A stretch of DNA of 64,000 nt. Origin: Pedococcus_A sp963730585 (GTDB taxonomy: Bacteria; Actinomycetota; Actinomycetes; Actinomycetales; Dermatophilaceae). Below are positions 20,576 to 28,227 of this stretch, one piece after another. Both the position numbers and the translations under genes were made by a program. A model generated the notes under the pieces. It had not been told where the DNA came from and ran no database searches. It saw nothing but the letters and a program-made list of their open reading frames with translations. The stretch's first letter is position 1. Every line of letters begins with the position of its first letter. The stretch covers positions 558,001 to 622,000 of the forward strand of contig CAVSSL010000011.1 of the NCBI GenBank assembly GCA_963730585.1. The letters are read 5' to 3'.

Positions 20576-21142
20576 GTGGGGGACCGGTGGAGGACCACCG
20601 GTCCGCCCGAGGACGCCTACTCGCGCGTCACCCGTGACCTCGCGGTCGTGTATGCCGGGTTGCCGGCAGCGCTGGACGCGCACCTGGAGCGCTTGGTCAC
20701 CGACTACGACGCCACGCTGCGCGAGGCGTCCTTCGAGGAGCTGCCGCGGGGCCCAGTCGAGCAGCCGCCCCGCGACGGCAGGGCTGTCGTCGTGGCGCCG
20801 GTCGACCCGCGCTGCCTGAGCCTGTGGCTCGTGCTCACGGACACCCCCACCCTCTGGGGGTGGACGGCGGGGCCGAGCTGGTTCGGGCTGCCGCAGTGCT
20901 CGTGCGACGCCTGCGACACCGACCTCGAGGAGCTCCTGCGGGAGGTCGACCAGGTCGCCGAGGCCGCCAGTGGCGGGATGTCGCGGCAGGTCTCAGGCCT
21001 GCGCCGGGTCCGCGTCGACGACCGGGGCCCGTCGTGGGCGAGCACGTCGTGGTTCGAGCGGTCGGAAGCCCGAACGCTCGGCCTCCGGCGGGGTCGGTGG
21101 AACTGGCCACCGTGGCCCCGCCGGACGGCCGACGGTGCCTGA
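20576..21142 (+). CDS. Hypothetical protein, possibly DUF6226 family
   Basis: A 188-residue cytosolic protein without a recognised enzymatic motif. PPEDAYSRVT near the N-terminus and the overall pattern recall DUF6226, but I cannot confirm that. It has a CSCDACDTD cluster near residue 110 that might bind metal, and a tryptophan-rich basic C-terminus (GRWNWPPWPRR). It starts with GTG ten bases after the arc stop, so it is probably cotranscribed with arc. Confidence 0.6.
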   Translation: MGDRWRTTGPPEDAYSRVTRDLAVVYAGLPAALDAHLERLVTDYDATLREASFEELPRGPVEQPPRDGRAVVVAPVDPRCLSLWLVLTDTPTLWGWTAGPSWFGLPQCSCDACDTDLEELLREVDQVAEAASGGMSRQVSGLRRVRVDDRGPSWASTSWFERSEARTLGLRRGRWNWPPWPRRTADGA

Positions 21143-21284
21143 CCCCTCGCTCTGCCTCCAGGGACGGCCACGTCGAAACGGGCATACCGCTGATGTCGGA
21201 CAGGTCGGGGAAGTCCGACTATGGATTCGCCCGGCGCCGGGTCAAGGAAGGGTAAGGAAGCAGGCCGTCGGCCTCGTGCGCTCC

Positions 21285-21290
21285 TACCCT
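21285..21290 (+). promoter_or_regulatory. Leaderless -10 element of the 57-residue gene
   Basis: TACCCT, 6-base spacer, ATG 21297. Confidence 0.45.
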
Positions 21291-21296
21291 TGACGC

Positions 21297-21470
21297 ATGA
21301 TCCCTCGGTACGCCCTCTGCAACGGAGGCACTCGCGACGGCAAGCGGTACCCGCTGCACCGCGAGATCCGCCCGGGGTACGAGTTCACGTGGGACGGCTC
21401 CACCTACCGGGTCATCCGCCGAGTGGTGCAGACGGGCGCCGGCCCCATGTGGGTCGCGACCGCCGCCTGA
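21297..21470 (+). CDS. Small hypothetical protein, 57 residues
   Basis: A short open frame reading MIPRYALCNGGTRDGKRYPL, then a middle with GYEFTWDGSTYRVIRRVVQ, ending MWVATAA. Support for it being real: a leaderless-type -10 sits exactly six bases upstream, GC at third codon positions is high, and the composition (Tyr, Trp, Arg, alternating hydrophobics) suggests a small beta-rich fold. Function unknown. Its last 59 bases overlap, on the opposite strand, the 3' end of the DUF3054 gene, so the two are convergent and interlocked. Confidence 0.55.
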   Translation: MIPRYALCNGGTRDGKRYPLHREIRPGYEFTWDGSTYRVIRRVVQTGAGPMWVATAA

Positions 21471-21849
21471 GCAGCGACCACCCCAGGCGCCAGCCCACCA
21501 GCAGCGCCTCCAGCACCACCGTCGCCACCACCACGAACGCGGGATCCGTGCCCGACCCGGTGGCCCTGCGCAGCAGCATGCCCCCGGCGACTGCCGCCAG
21601 CGCGACGACAGCCCCCTCCAGCGTGGCCTGCCCGACCGCGCGATCGCGTGGGGCCGGCCAGTGGCCGCGCCAGGCTCGCACGACCAGCCAGCCCCCGCAG
21701 CCCCCGGCGAGGAACGGCCAGGCAGTGCCCAGCACCCCTGCGGGCGTGACCCCCTCCGCGTGGCTCGACCGGCCGGCGGCGGCGAAGAGCAGCACGGCCA
21801 CCGCGTCGGCCACCACGGCGGCGACGATCGCCCAAGGGCCCGGCCTCAC
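21412..21849 (-). CDS. DUF3054 family membrane protein
   Basis: A 145-residue protein with four hydrophobic segments (roughly 7-24, 42-58, 74-92, 104-124). AGRSSHAEGVTP near residue 25 and AWPFLAGGCGGWLVV are DUF3054 signature segments. The C-terminal tail is Arg-rich and probably cytoplasmic. Function unknown. Its ATG overlaps the prs stop by four bases (ATGA), so it is translated in one unit with the PRPP synthetase-like gene. Confidence 0.78.
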   Translation of the reverse strand: MRPGPWAIVAAVVADAVAVLLFAAAGRSSHAEGVTPAGVLGTAWPFLAGGCGGWLVVRAWRGHWPAPRDRAVGQATLEGAVVALAAVAGGMLLRRATGSGTDPAFVVVATVVLEALLVGWRLGWSLLRRRSRPTWGRRPSAPLGG

Positions 21850-22835
21850 GCGTGGACGGGGTCGAACAGGGTGGGCCGCGGCGGGGCGTGCGACGGGTCG
21901 ACGCCGTCGAACAGGCTGCTGACCGACTCGCCGGCATGGATCCGGGAGATCGCCTCGGCGAACAGACCGGCCACCGAGCGCACCCGCAGCTCCGGCCAGC
22001 CCGCCGGGGCGGGCACGGTGTCGGTGGTGACGACCTCACTGATCATGGGGTGGCCGCGCAGGCGCTCGACCGCCCGGCCCGCGAACAGCCCGTGGGTGCA
22101 GGCCACCGCTGCCTCGCGGCACCCCTGCTCGGAGAGCCGCTCGAGCAGCTCGACGATCGAGCCGCCGGTGGCGATCTCGTCGTCGAGGATGATGGCGCGC
22201 TTGCCCGCGACGTCACCGACGATGGCGTCGATGACCACCCGGTCGTCGCCCAGCCGCTGCTTGCTGCCCGCGGCGACCGGCAGCCCCAGCAGGCGGGCGA
22301 ACTGGGTGGCAGTCTTGGCGTTGCCGAGGTCCGGCGAGACCACGACGCTGTCGCGCAGGTCGTGGTCGCGGAAGTGTTCGGCAAGCACCCCGATGGCGGT
22401 GAGGTGGTCGACCGGCACCGAGAAGAAGCCGTGGACCTGGGGGGCGTGGAGCGTCATGGTCAGCACCCGGTCGACCCCGGCGGTGCCGAGCATGTCGGCC
22501 ACGAGGCGGCCCCCCAACGAGATGCGCGAGGCGTCCTTCTTGTCGGAGCGCGCGTAGGCGTAGTGGGGGATGACGGCGGTGATCTGCGCGGCGGACGCCC
22601 CCCGGGCCGCGTCGATCATGAGCAGCAGCTCCATCAGGTGGTCCTGCGTCGGGGGGACCAGCGGCTGGACGATGTAGACGTCGCGCTGGCGGCAGTTCGC
22701 CAGCAGCTGGGCCTGGAGACAGTCGTTGCTGAACCGGCTCGTCTCTGCGGGGGAGAGTGGCACCGACAGCTCGGCACAGATGTGCGCGGCGAGCTCGCGG
22801 TGGGCGCTGCCGGAGAACACGACGATGTCGCGCAT
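21846..22835 (-). CDS. prs: Ribose-phosphate pyrophosphokinase (divergent paralogue)
   Basis: A 329-residue enzyme of the PRPP synthetase family, converting ribose 5-phosphate and ATP to PRPP for nucleotide, His and Trp synthesis. Family segments: VFSGSAHRELAAHI, RFSNDCLQAQLLANCRQRDVYIVQPL, YAYARSDKKDASRISLGG, and the PRPP loop AIILDDEIATGG. The flexible loop reads VVSPDLGNAKTATQFA rather than the usual VVSPDVGGV.RA, so this is probably a second, divergent copy. A TACCCT hexamer and GAGGAG lie upstream of the ATG. It is followed by, and overlaps, the DUF3054 gene. Confidence 0.85.
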   Translation of the reverse strand: MRDIVVFSGSAHRELAAHICAELSVPLSPAETSRFSNDCLQAQLLANCRQRDVYIVQPLVPPTQDHLMELLLMIDAARGASAAQITAVIPHYAYARSDKKDASRISLGGRLVADMLGTAGVDRVLTMTLHAPQVHGFFSVPVDHLTAIGVLAEHFRDHDLRDSVVVSPDLGNAKTATQFARLLGLPVAAGSKQRLGDDRVVIDAIVGDVAGKRAIILDDEIATGGSIVELLERLSEQGCREAAVACTHGLFAGRAVERLRGHPMISEVVTTDTVPAPAGWPELRVRSVAGLFAEAISRIHAGESVSSLFDGVDPSHAPPRPTLFDPVHA

Positions 22836-22880
22836 GGGGACGGTCTCCTCGAGGGTAGGGGCCGCGCTGCTGCTCGCAGA

Positions 22881-23891
22881 CTATCCGGACTGCCGCTCGC
22901 CGTCTGCTCGAGCGGCATACAGGTGGGAGCGCAGCTCCTGCACCAGCTCCGCCCGGTGCTGCGCACCCACGGCGACCGCGCCGGGGAACGAGGCGAAGCC
23001 GTGCGGAACCCGCACGTAGTTGGTCGCCCGCGCCTCGACCCCGGCTCCCCGCAGGGCCGCGGCGTAGCGCAGGCCGTCGTCGCGCAGGGGGTCGAGGTCG
23101 GCGGTCTGGACGAGGGCCGGCGGCAGTCCCCGAAGGTCGGCGAACAGCGGCGAGAGCATCGGGTCGCGCCGGTCGGCACCGTCAGGCAGGTAGTGCCGCT
23201 GGAAGGCGAGGATGTTCGCCCGGGTCAGCACGGGGGCGTCGGCGTTCTCCTCCACCGAGGGGGAGGAGAGGGTCTGGTCCAGCCCGGGGTAGATCAGCGC
23301 CTGGTGGCGAAGACGCGGGCCGCCTGCGTCGCGGGCCGCGAGCGCGACGACCGCTGCGAGGTTGCCGCCGGCGCTGTCGCCGCAGACGGCGAGCCGCGAG
23401 GTGTCGGCACGCAGCACGTCCCCGTGCTCCGCGACCCAGCGCGTCGCGTCGATGCAGTCGTATGCCGCGGTGGGCGCCTTGCACTCGGGTGCGAGGCGGT
23501 AGTCGACGCTCACGACGACCGCCCGGACCTCCCGGGCCAGGTGGGTGCACAGCGGGTCGTACATGACCACGTTGCCCTGCACCCAGCCACCTCCGTGGAA
23601 GTACAGGACGACGGGCACGTCGGTCTCGGTGTCGCGGACGGATCGGGGACGGTAGATGCGCAGCGGGACCTCGTAGCCGTCGCGGGCCGGTGCCGTGCCG
23701 TAGGTGACGCCCACCGAGCGGCCGACCGCCCCGGTGACCCACGAGAACGGCGGGCGCCCGGGGTAGGAGCGCCCACGCCGGGCCTGGATCTGCTGGAGGT
23801 CCAGGCCCTCTATCGGCCGGTGCACGAAGCGGTCGAGCACGGCCGTGAAGCCGGCGGTCAGGGGCGACATGGCACGGGGGGAGTGGCGCAC
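22881..23891 (-). CDS. Alpha/beta hydrolase of the hormone-sensitive-lipase esterase family
   Basis: A 336-residue esterase. The oxyanion-hole motif HGGGW is near residue 98. The nucleophile elbow GDSAGGN is near 170. The acid is probably the Asp in VQTADLDPLRDDG, and the catalytic His lies in VPHGFASF. RGRSYPGRPPFSWVTGAVGRS forms the N-terminal cap. The start is uncertain: GTG 23891 or ATG 23870, neither with a good ribosome binding site. The natural ester is unknown. It is transcribed away from dop and has no evident link to protein degradation. Confidence 0.83.
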   Translation of the reverse strand: MRHSPRAMSPLTAGFTAVLDRFVHRPIEGLDLQQIQARRGRSYPGRPPFSWVTGAVGRSVGVTYGTAPARDGYEVPLRIYRPRSVRDTETDVPVVLYFHGGGWVQGNVVMYDPLCTHLAREVRAVVVSVDYRLAPECKAPTAAYDCIDATRWVAEHGDVLRADTSRLAVCGDSAGGNLAAVVALAARDAGGPRLRHQALIYPGLDQTLSSPSVEENADAPVLTRANILAFQRHYLPDGADRRDPMLSPLFADLRGLPPALVQTADLDPLRDDGLRYAAALRGAGVEARATNYVRVPHGFASFPGAVAVGAQHRAELVQELRSHLYAARADGERQSG

Positions 23892-23983
23892 CGGCCCATC
23901 CTCGCCGCCGGGGCAGGCGCCGACACCCCGTCCGGTACGTGGGCTGCGTCACGCCCTTCCCGGCGCGCGGGCGCGGCGACGCT

Positions 23984-24009
23984 TAGGGTGCTCCCATGGA
24001 GGTTGTCGC
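23984..24009 (+). promoter_or_regulatory. dop promoter with 14-base leader holding a five-codon uORF
   Basis: TAGGGT at 23984-23989 places the transcript start near 23996, where an ATG opens a five-codon frame (MEVVA) whose TGA overlaps the dop ATG (24010) as ATGA. The GGAGGT inside this leader (23998-24003) is also the dop ribosome binding site, six bases from the start. Confidence 0.45.
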
Positions 24010-25527
24010 ATGACCGTCCGCCGCGTCATGGGAGTCGAGACCGAGTACGGGATCTCGGTGCCCGGTGACCCCGCGGCCAACCCGATGCTGCTCTCGGGCC
24101 AGGTGGTGCACGCCTACGCCTCCGCCCAGGGGATCCGGGCCGCCCACGCGTCCTGGGACTACGCCGACGAGGCGCCCCTGCGCGACGCCCGGGGCTTCGA
24201 GATGGGCCGCGGCGCCGCCGACGCCAGCCAGCTGACCGACGAGGACGACCCGTCGCTCGCCAACGTGGTGCTGACGAACGGGTCCCGGCTGTACGTCGAC
24301 CACGCCCACCCGGAGTACAGCTCACCGGAGGTGACGTCCCCACGCGCCGCCGTGGCCTGGGACCGGGCGGGCGAGCTCATCATGCGCGAGTCGGTGCGCC
24401 GGCTGTCGCAGGTGCCTCCCGGGGTCAACCTCTACAAGAACAACACCGACGGCAAGGGGGCCTCCTACGGCACCCACGAGAACTACCTGATGCGCCGCGA
24501 GACGCCGTTCAGCGAGATCGTGCGCCACCTCATCCCGTTCTTCGTCGCCCGGCAGGTCATGTGCGGCAGCGGCCGCGTCGGCATCGGCCAGGACTCGCGC
24601 ACCGCCGGCTTCCAGATCAGCCAGCGCAGCGACTTCTTCGAGGTGGAGGTGGGCCTCGAGACCACCTTGAAGCGGCCCATCGTCAACACCCGCGACGAGC
24701 CGCACGCCGTGGCCGACCTCTACCGCCGCCTGCACGTCATCATCGGCGACGCCAACCACTGCGACGTCGCCAACCTGCTCAAGCTCGGCACGACGTCCCT
24801 GGTGCTTGCGATGGTCGAGGACCACGCCATCGACGAGGACCTCACCGTCAGCCGGCCGGTGCACACCCTCCACCGGGTCAGCCACGACCCGACCTGCCGC
24901 GAGCTCGTCGAGCTGCGCGACGGCACGAAGCTGACCGCCGTCCAGCTGCTGTGGCGCTACCACGAGCTCGCCGAGAAGTGGCTCGAGGAGCGCTACGCCG
25001 GCGAGCTCGACGACGACACGGCCGAGGTCATGCAGTGGTGGGGCCTGGTGCTCGACCGGCTCGAGCGTGACCCCATGCAGGCGGCCCGGGAGGTCGACTG
25101 GGTCGCCAAGCTGAAGGTGATGCAGGGCTACATCGACCGCGACGGCCTGGAGTGGTCCGACCACCGCCTGCGGGCCATCGACATCCAGTGGTCCGACGTC
25201 CGCCCCGACAAGGGGCTGTTCCACCGCCTGCGGGCCGCCGGGCACTTCGAGGAGCTCGTCACCGACGACGAGGTCCTGCACGCGGTGCACGAGCCGCCCG
25301 TCGACACCCGGGCCTACTTCCGGGGCAAGTGCCTCGAGAAGTACCCCGACCAGATCGCCGCTGCCTCGTGGGACTCGGTCATCTTCGACGTGCCGGGGCA
25401 CACCTCCCTGCAGCGGGTGCCGATGCTCGAGCCGTTGCGCGGAACCCGCGCCACGGTCGGCCCGTTGCTCGACCGGAGCCCTGACGCCGCCACCCTTCTT
25501 CGCGAGTTGGCATCGGCATCGGGCTAG
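24010..25527 (+). CDS. dop: Deamidase/depupylase of Pup
   Basis: A 505-residue carboxylate-amine-ligase-fold enzyme that converts Pup C-terminal Gln to Glu and also removes Pup from substrates. The N-terminal GVETEYGIS carries nucleotide/Mg-binding glutamates. The segment LLSGQVVHAYASAQGIRAAHASWDYADEAP (about 26-55) is the extra loop that distinguishes Dop from the ligase PafA. LYKNNTDGKGASYGTHENYL and PIVNTRDEPHA are shared active-site segments. It is first in dop-pup-prcB-prcA. An alternative start upstream is excluded by the leader architecture. Confidence 0.96.
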   Translation: MTVRRVMGVETEYGISVPGDPAANPMLLSGQVVHAYASAQGIRAAHASWDYADEAPLRDARGFEMGRGAADASQLTDEDDPSLANVVLTNGSRLYVDHAHPEYSSPEVTSPRAAVAWDRAGELIMRESVRRLSQVPPGVNLYKNNTDGKGASYGTHENYLMRRETPFSEIVRHLIPFFVARQVMCGSGRVGIGQDSRTAGFQISQRSDFFEVEVGLETTLKRPIVNTRDEPHAVADLYRRLHVIIGDANHCDVANLLKLGTTSLVLAMVEDHAIDEDLTVSRPVHTLHRVSHDPTCRELVELRDGTKLTAVQLLWRYHELAEKWLEERYAGELDDDTAEVMQWWGLVLDRLERDPMQAAREVDWVAKLKVMQGYIDRDGLEWSDHRLRAIDIQWSDVRPDKGLFHRLRAAGHFEELVTDDEVLHAVHEPPVDTRAYFRGKCLEKYPDQIAAASWDSVIFDVPGHTSLQRVPMLEPLRGTRATVGPLLDRSPDAATLLRELASASG

Positions 25528-25586
25528 GGTCGCACTAGTGTCGTCGACAGAGGTCGTCACACGGACACACCAGCGGAGGTCACGAC

Positions 25587-25793
25587 ATGCCAAGCCAGGA
25601 GCAGAGCCGGCCGCAGCGGCGCGACGACGCGCCCGACGAGGCGCCTGAGCCCACCCCGGCGTCGCCGGAGGCCAGCGCCCGCAAGGAGAACCTCGACAGC
25701 GACATCGACAGCGTGCTCGACGAGATCGACGGTGTCCTCGAGTCCAACGCCGAGGAGTTCGTGCGTGGGTTCGTCCAGAAGGGCGGCCAGTGA
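25587..25793 (+). CDS. pup: Prokaryotic ubiquitin-like protein Pup
   Basis: A 68-residue intrinsically disordered tag. It ends GGQ, so Dop must deamidate it to GGE before PafA can ligate it. The helix-forming stretch DSDIDSVLDEIDGVLESNAEEFV (about residues 37-59) is the part that binds the ARC coiled coil. The N-terminal 35 residues are charged and Pro-rich. TAGGGT (25525) and TAGTGT (25536) hexamers upstream and GGAGGT seven bases before the ATG suggest a promoter in addition to read-through from dop. The stop overlaps the prcB start (GTGA). Confidence 0.97.
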   Translation: MPSQEQSRPQRRDDAPDEAPEPTPASPEASARKENLDSDIDSVLDEIDGVLESNAEEFVRGFVQKGGQ

Positions 25794-26614
25794 CTCTCGG
25801 ACCCGACGCCGGGAGGCTCCCCGCGGCATACCTCGCGACAGGCTCCTCCTCCTTCACCGAGTTCCTCGGGGCCCACGCCCCACAGCTGCTGCCCTCCCGG
25901 CGCACCCTGCCCGCCGGGAGCTTCGAGGCGCCGCACGGCACGACCATCGTCTCGGCGACCTTCGCCGGCGGCGTGGTCATGGCCGGCGACCGCCGGGCGA
26001 CGATGGGCAACATCATCGCCAACCGCGACATGGAGAAGGTCTTCGCCGCCGACGAGTACTCCGCCGTCGGCATCGCGGGGACGGCCGGCATCGCGATCGA
26101 GCTGGTCAAGCTGTTCCAGGTCGAGCTCGAGCACTACGAGAAGATCGAGGGCGCGCTCCTGTCCCTCGAGGGCAAGGCCAACCGCCTCGCCTCCATGATC
26201 CGCGCGAACCTCGCCATGGCGATGCAGGGCCTGTCGGTGGTGCCGCTCTTCGCCGGCTACGACCTCGAGCGCGCCGGGGGACGGATCTTCTCCTACGACG
26301 TGACCGGCGGCTGCTACGAGGAGAAGGACCACCACAGCGTGGGCTCCGGCTCCCTGTTCGCCCGCGGCTCCCTGAAGAAGCGGTGGCGCCCGGGCCTGGG
26401 CGCCGACGAGGCGATCTCGGTCGCCGTCGAGGCCATCTACGACGCCGCGGACGACGACTCGGCCACCGGCGGCCCCGACCTCGGCCGCCGCATCTGGCCC
26501 ACCGTCGCGGTCGTCGACGACGTCGGTGTCCGCTTCCTCCCGGATGACGAGCTGAGGGGCGTCGTCGAGCAGGTGCTGGCCGACCGCGACGGAAACCCGG
26601 GAGGTGCGCGATGA
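25790..26614 (+). CDS. prcB: 20S proteasome beta subunit
   Basis: A 274-residue catalytic subunit of the 20S proteasome. A propeptide of 50 residues ends at HG, and autocleavage exposes Thr51 in GTTIVSATFAGG as the N-terminal nucleophile. Lys and Asp partners appear in MAGDRRATMG and the following strand. GYDLERAGGRIFSYDVTGG and SGSLFARG are conserved. It starts with GTG within the pup stop and overlaps prcA by four bases, so the three genes are tightly coupled. Confidence 0.96.
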   Translation: MTLGPDAGRLPAAYLATGSSSFTEFLGAHAPQLLPSRRTLPAGSFEAPHGTTIVSATFAGGVVMAGDRRATMGNIIANRDMEKVFAADEYSAVGIAGTAGIAIELVKLFQVELEHYEKIEGALLSLEGKANRLASMIRANLAMAMQGLSVVPLFAGYDLERAGGRIFSYDVTGGCYEEKDHHSVGSGSLFARGSLKKRWRPGLGADEAISVAVEAIYDAADDDSATGGPDLGRRIWPTVAVVDDVGVRFLPDDELRGVVEQVLADRDGNPGGAR

Positions 26615-27447
26615 CGAGCATGCCGTTCTACGTCTCGCCCGAGCAGCTGATGAAGGACCGGGCGGACTACGCGCGCAAGGGAATCGCCCGCGGCCGTTCG
26701 GTGGTCGTGCTCGGCTACGACCGGGGCATCCTCTTCGTGGCGGAGAACCCCTCGCGGGCGCTGCACAAGGTCTCGGAGATCTACGACCGCATCGCGTTCG
26801 CGGCCGTCGGCAAGTACAACGAGTTCGAGAACCTCCGGGTCGCCGGGGTGCGGTACGCCGACCTGCGCGGCTACTCCTACGACCGCATCGACGTCACCGC
26901 CCGGGGGCTGGCGAACGCCTACGCCCAGACGCTCGGCACGGTCTTCACCCAGGAGTCCAAGCCCTACGAGGTCGAGATCGTGGTGGCCGAGGTGGGCGAG
27001 TCCGGCGACGACGACCAGATCTACCGGCTGACCTACGACGGGTCCGTCGCCGACGAGCGCGGTTTCGTCGCGATGGGCGGCGCCGGCGACGTCATCGAGA
27101 ACGCGCTCAAGGACCGCTGGACGCCCGGCATGAGCCTGGGTGCGGCGTTGACCCTGGCGGTGGAGCTGCTGGGCAAGGACCCGGCCGGTGGCCACGACCG
27201 CACCCTCGAGCCGACCCAGCTCGAGGTGGCCGTGCTCGACCGTGAACGACCGCGACGCACCTTCCGCCGCATCGGCGGGGGTCTCCTGCGCGACCTGCTC
27301 AACCACACGAGCCGAGTGACCGACGCCCCCGAGGTGGACGACGCCACTCCGGGGCACCACGACATCCTCACCGGGGAGACGCCCCGCGACGAGGCCACCA
27401 ACCCGCAGACCCAGCGACCGGCCGCCGAGGAGCCGGACGGGGACTAG
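26611..27447 (+). CDS. prcA: 20S proteasome alpha subunit
   Basis: A 278-residue non-catalytic subunit that forms the outer rings and gate. MPFYVSPEQLMKDRADYARKGIARGRSVV is the N-terminal gating segment and H0 helix, ILFVAENPSRALHKVSEIYDRIAFAAVGKYNEFENLR the core. After about residue 230 the protein has a Glu/Thr/Asp-rich disordered tail. Its ATG overlaps prcB by four bases. Its stop overlaps that of the convergent peroxiredoxin gene by four bases, so no separate terminator fits between them. Confidence 0.95.
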   Translation: MTSMPFYVSPEQLMKDRADYARKGIARGRSVVVLGYDRGILFVAENPSRALHKVSEIYDRIAFAAVGKYNEFENLRVAGVRYADLRGYSYDRIDVTARGLANAYAQTLGTVFTQESKPYEVEIVVAEVGESGDDDQIYRLTYDGSVADERGFVAMGGAGDVIENALKDRWTPGMSLGAALTLAVELLGKDPAGGHDRTLEPTQLEVAVLDRERPRRTFRRIGGGLLRDLLNHTSRVTDAPEVDDATPGHHDILTGETPRDEATNPQTQRPAAEEPDGD

Positions 27448-28076
27448 GCCGGCTCGGTGGCGTAGCGCAGGTAGGGCGTGACCTCCTCGACGTCCTTGAA
27501 CCGGGTCCGGGCGTCGTCGGTGCTCACGGTGGGGGCCACGATGACCCGCTCGCCGGGCTGCCAGTCCGCGGGCGTCGAGAACGGCCCGGCGTCGGTCAGC
27601 TGCAGGCTGTCGAGGGAGCGCAGGATCTCGTCGAAGTTGCGGCCCGCGCTCTTGGGGTAGGTGAGGGTCAGGCGCACGGTGTTCGCCGGGTCGATGAGGA
27701 AGACCGAGCGCACCGGAGAGGTGTCGCCGGCACCGGGGTGGATCATGTCGTAGAGCTCGGCCACGACGCGGTCGTGGTCGGCGATGATCGGGTACCCGAC
27801 CGCGGCGCCGCTGACCTGCTCGATGTCCCGCTTCCAGGCGTGGTGGTCGTCGAGGCCATCCACCGAGACGGCGATGACCTTGGCGTTCCGCCGGGCCCAC
27901 TCGTGCTCGAGCTGGGCGACTCGACCGAGCTCCGTGGTGCACACCGGGGTGAAGTCGGCGGGGTGGCTGAAGAGCACCGCCCAGCTGCCAGCCTTCCACT
28001 CGTGGAACCGGATCCGGCCCTCCGTGGTCTCGGCGGTGAAGTCGGGGGCGGTGTCGCCCAGTCGCAGCGTCGCCAT
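27444..28076 (-). CDS. 1-Cys peroxiredoxin (Prx6 subfamily)
   Basis: A 210-residue thiol peroxidase. The peroxidatic site HPADFTPVCTTE has Cys46 and Thr43, and the conserved Arg occurs in PANTVRLTLTYPKSAGRN. The long C-terminal extension (after about 150) and the lack of a typical resolving Cys place it in the Prx6/1-Cys group, which reduces H2O2, peroxynitrite and lipid peroxides. It sits between prcA and the coiled-coil genes but on the opposite strand to the proteasome genes. An inverted repeat at 28115-28135 in its upstream region may be an operator. Confidence 0.9.
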   Translation of the reverse strand: MATLRLGDTAPDFTAETTEGRIRFHEWKAGSWAVLFSHPADFTPVCTTELGRVAQLEHEWARRNAKVIAVSVDGLDDHHAWKRDIEQVSGAAVGYPIIADHDRVVAELYDMIHPGAGDTSPVRSVFLIDPANTVRLTLTYPKSAGRNFDEILRSLDSLQLTDAGPFSTPADWQPGERVIVAPTVSTDDARTRFKDVEEVTPYLRYATEPA

Positions 28077-28114
28077 GCTCTGTGTGTCCCTTCGGTTCCT
28101 GCTCGGATAACGAG

Positions 28115-28135
28115 ATGTTTACTGAAGCCAAACAT
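28115..28135. promoter_or_regulatory. Inverted repeat upstream of the peroxiredoxin gene
   Basis: ATGTTT, nine bases, AAACAT: a 21-base palindrome in AT-richer DNA about 40-60 bases upstream of the peroxiredoxin ATG. It could bind a dimeric redox regulator. Which one cannot be told. Confidence 0.4.
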
Positions 28136-28227
28136 GCCGTTACCACGGTCGTGCACGGACGGGCCGTCCGTCATCCGGACGCAGGGCGACACAATGTGAG
28201 ACGGGCGGTCGGCCCGCGGCAGCCCGC

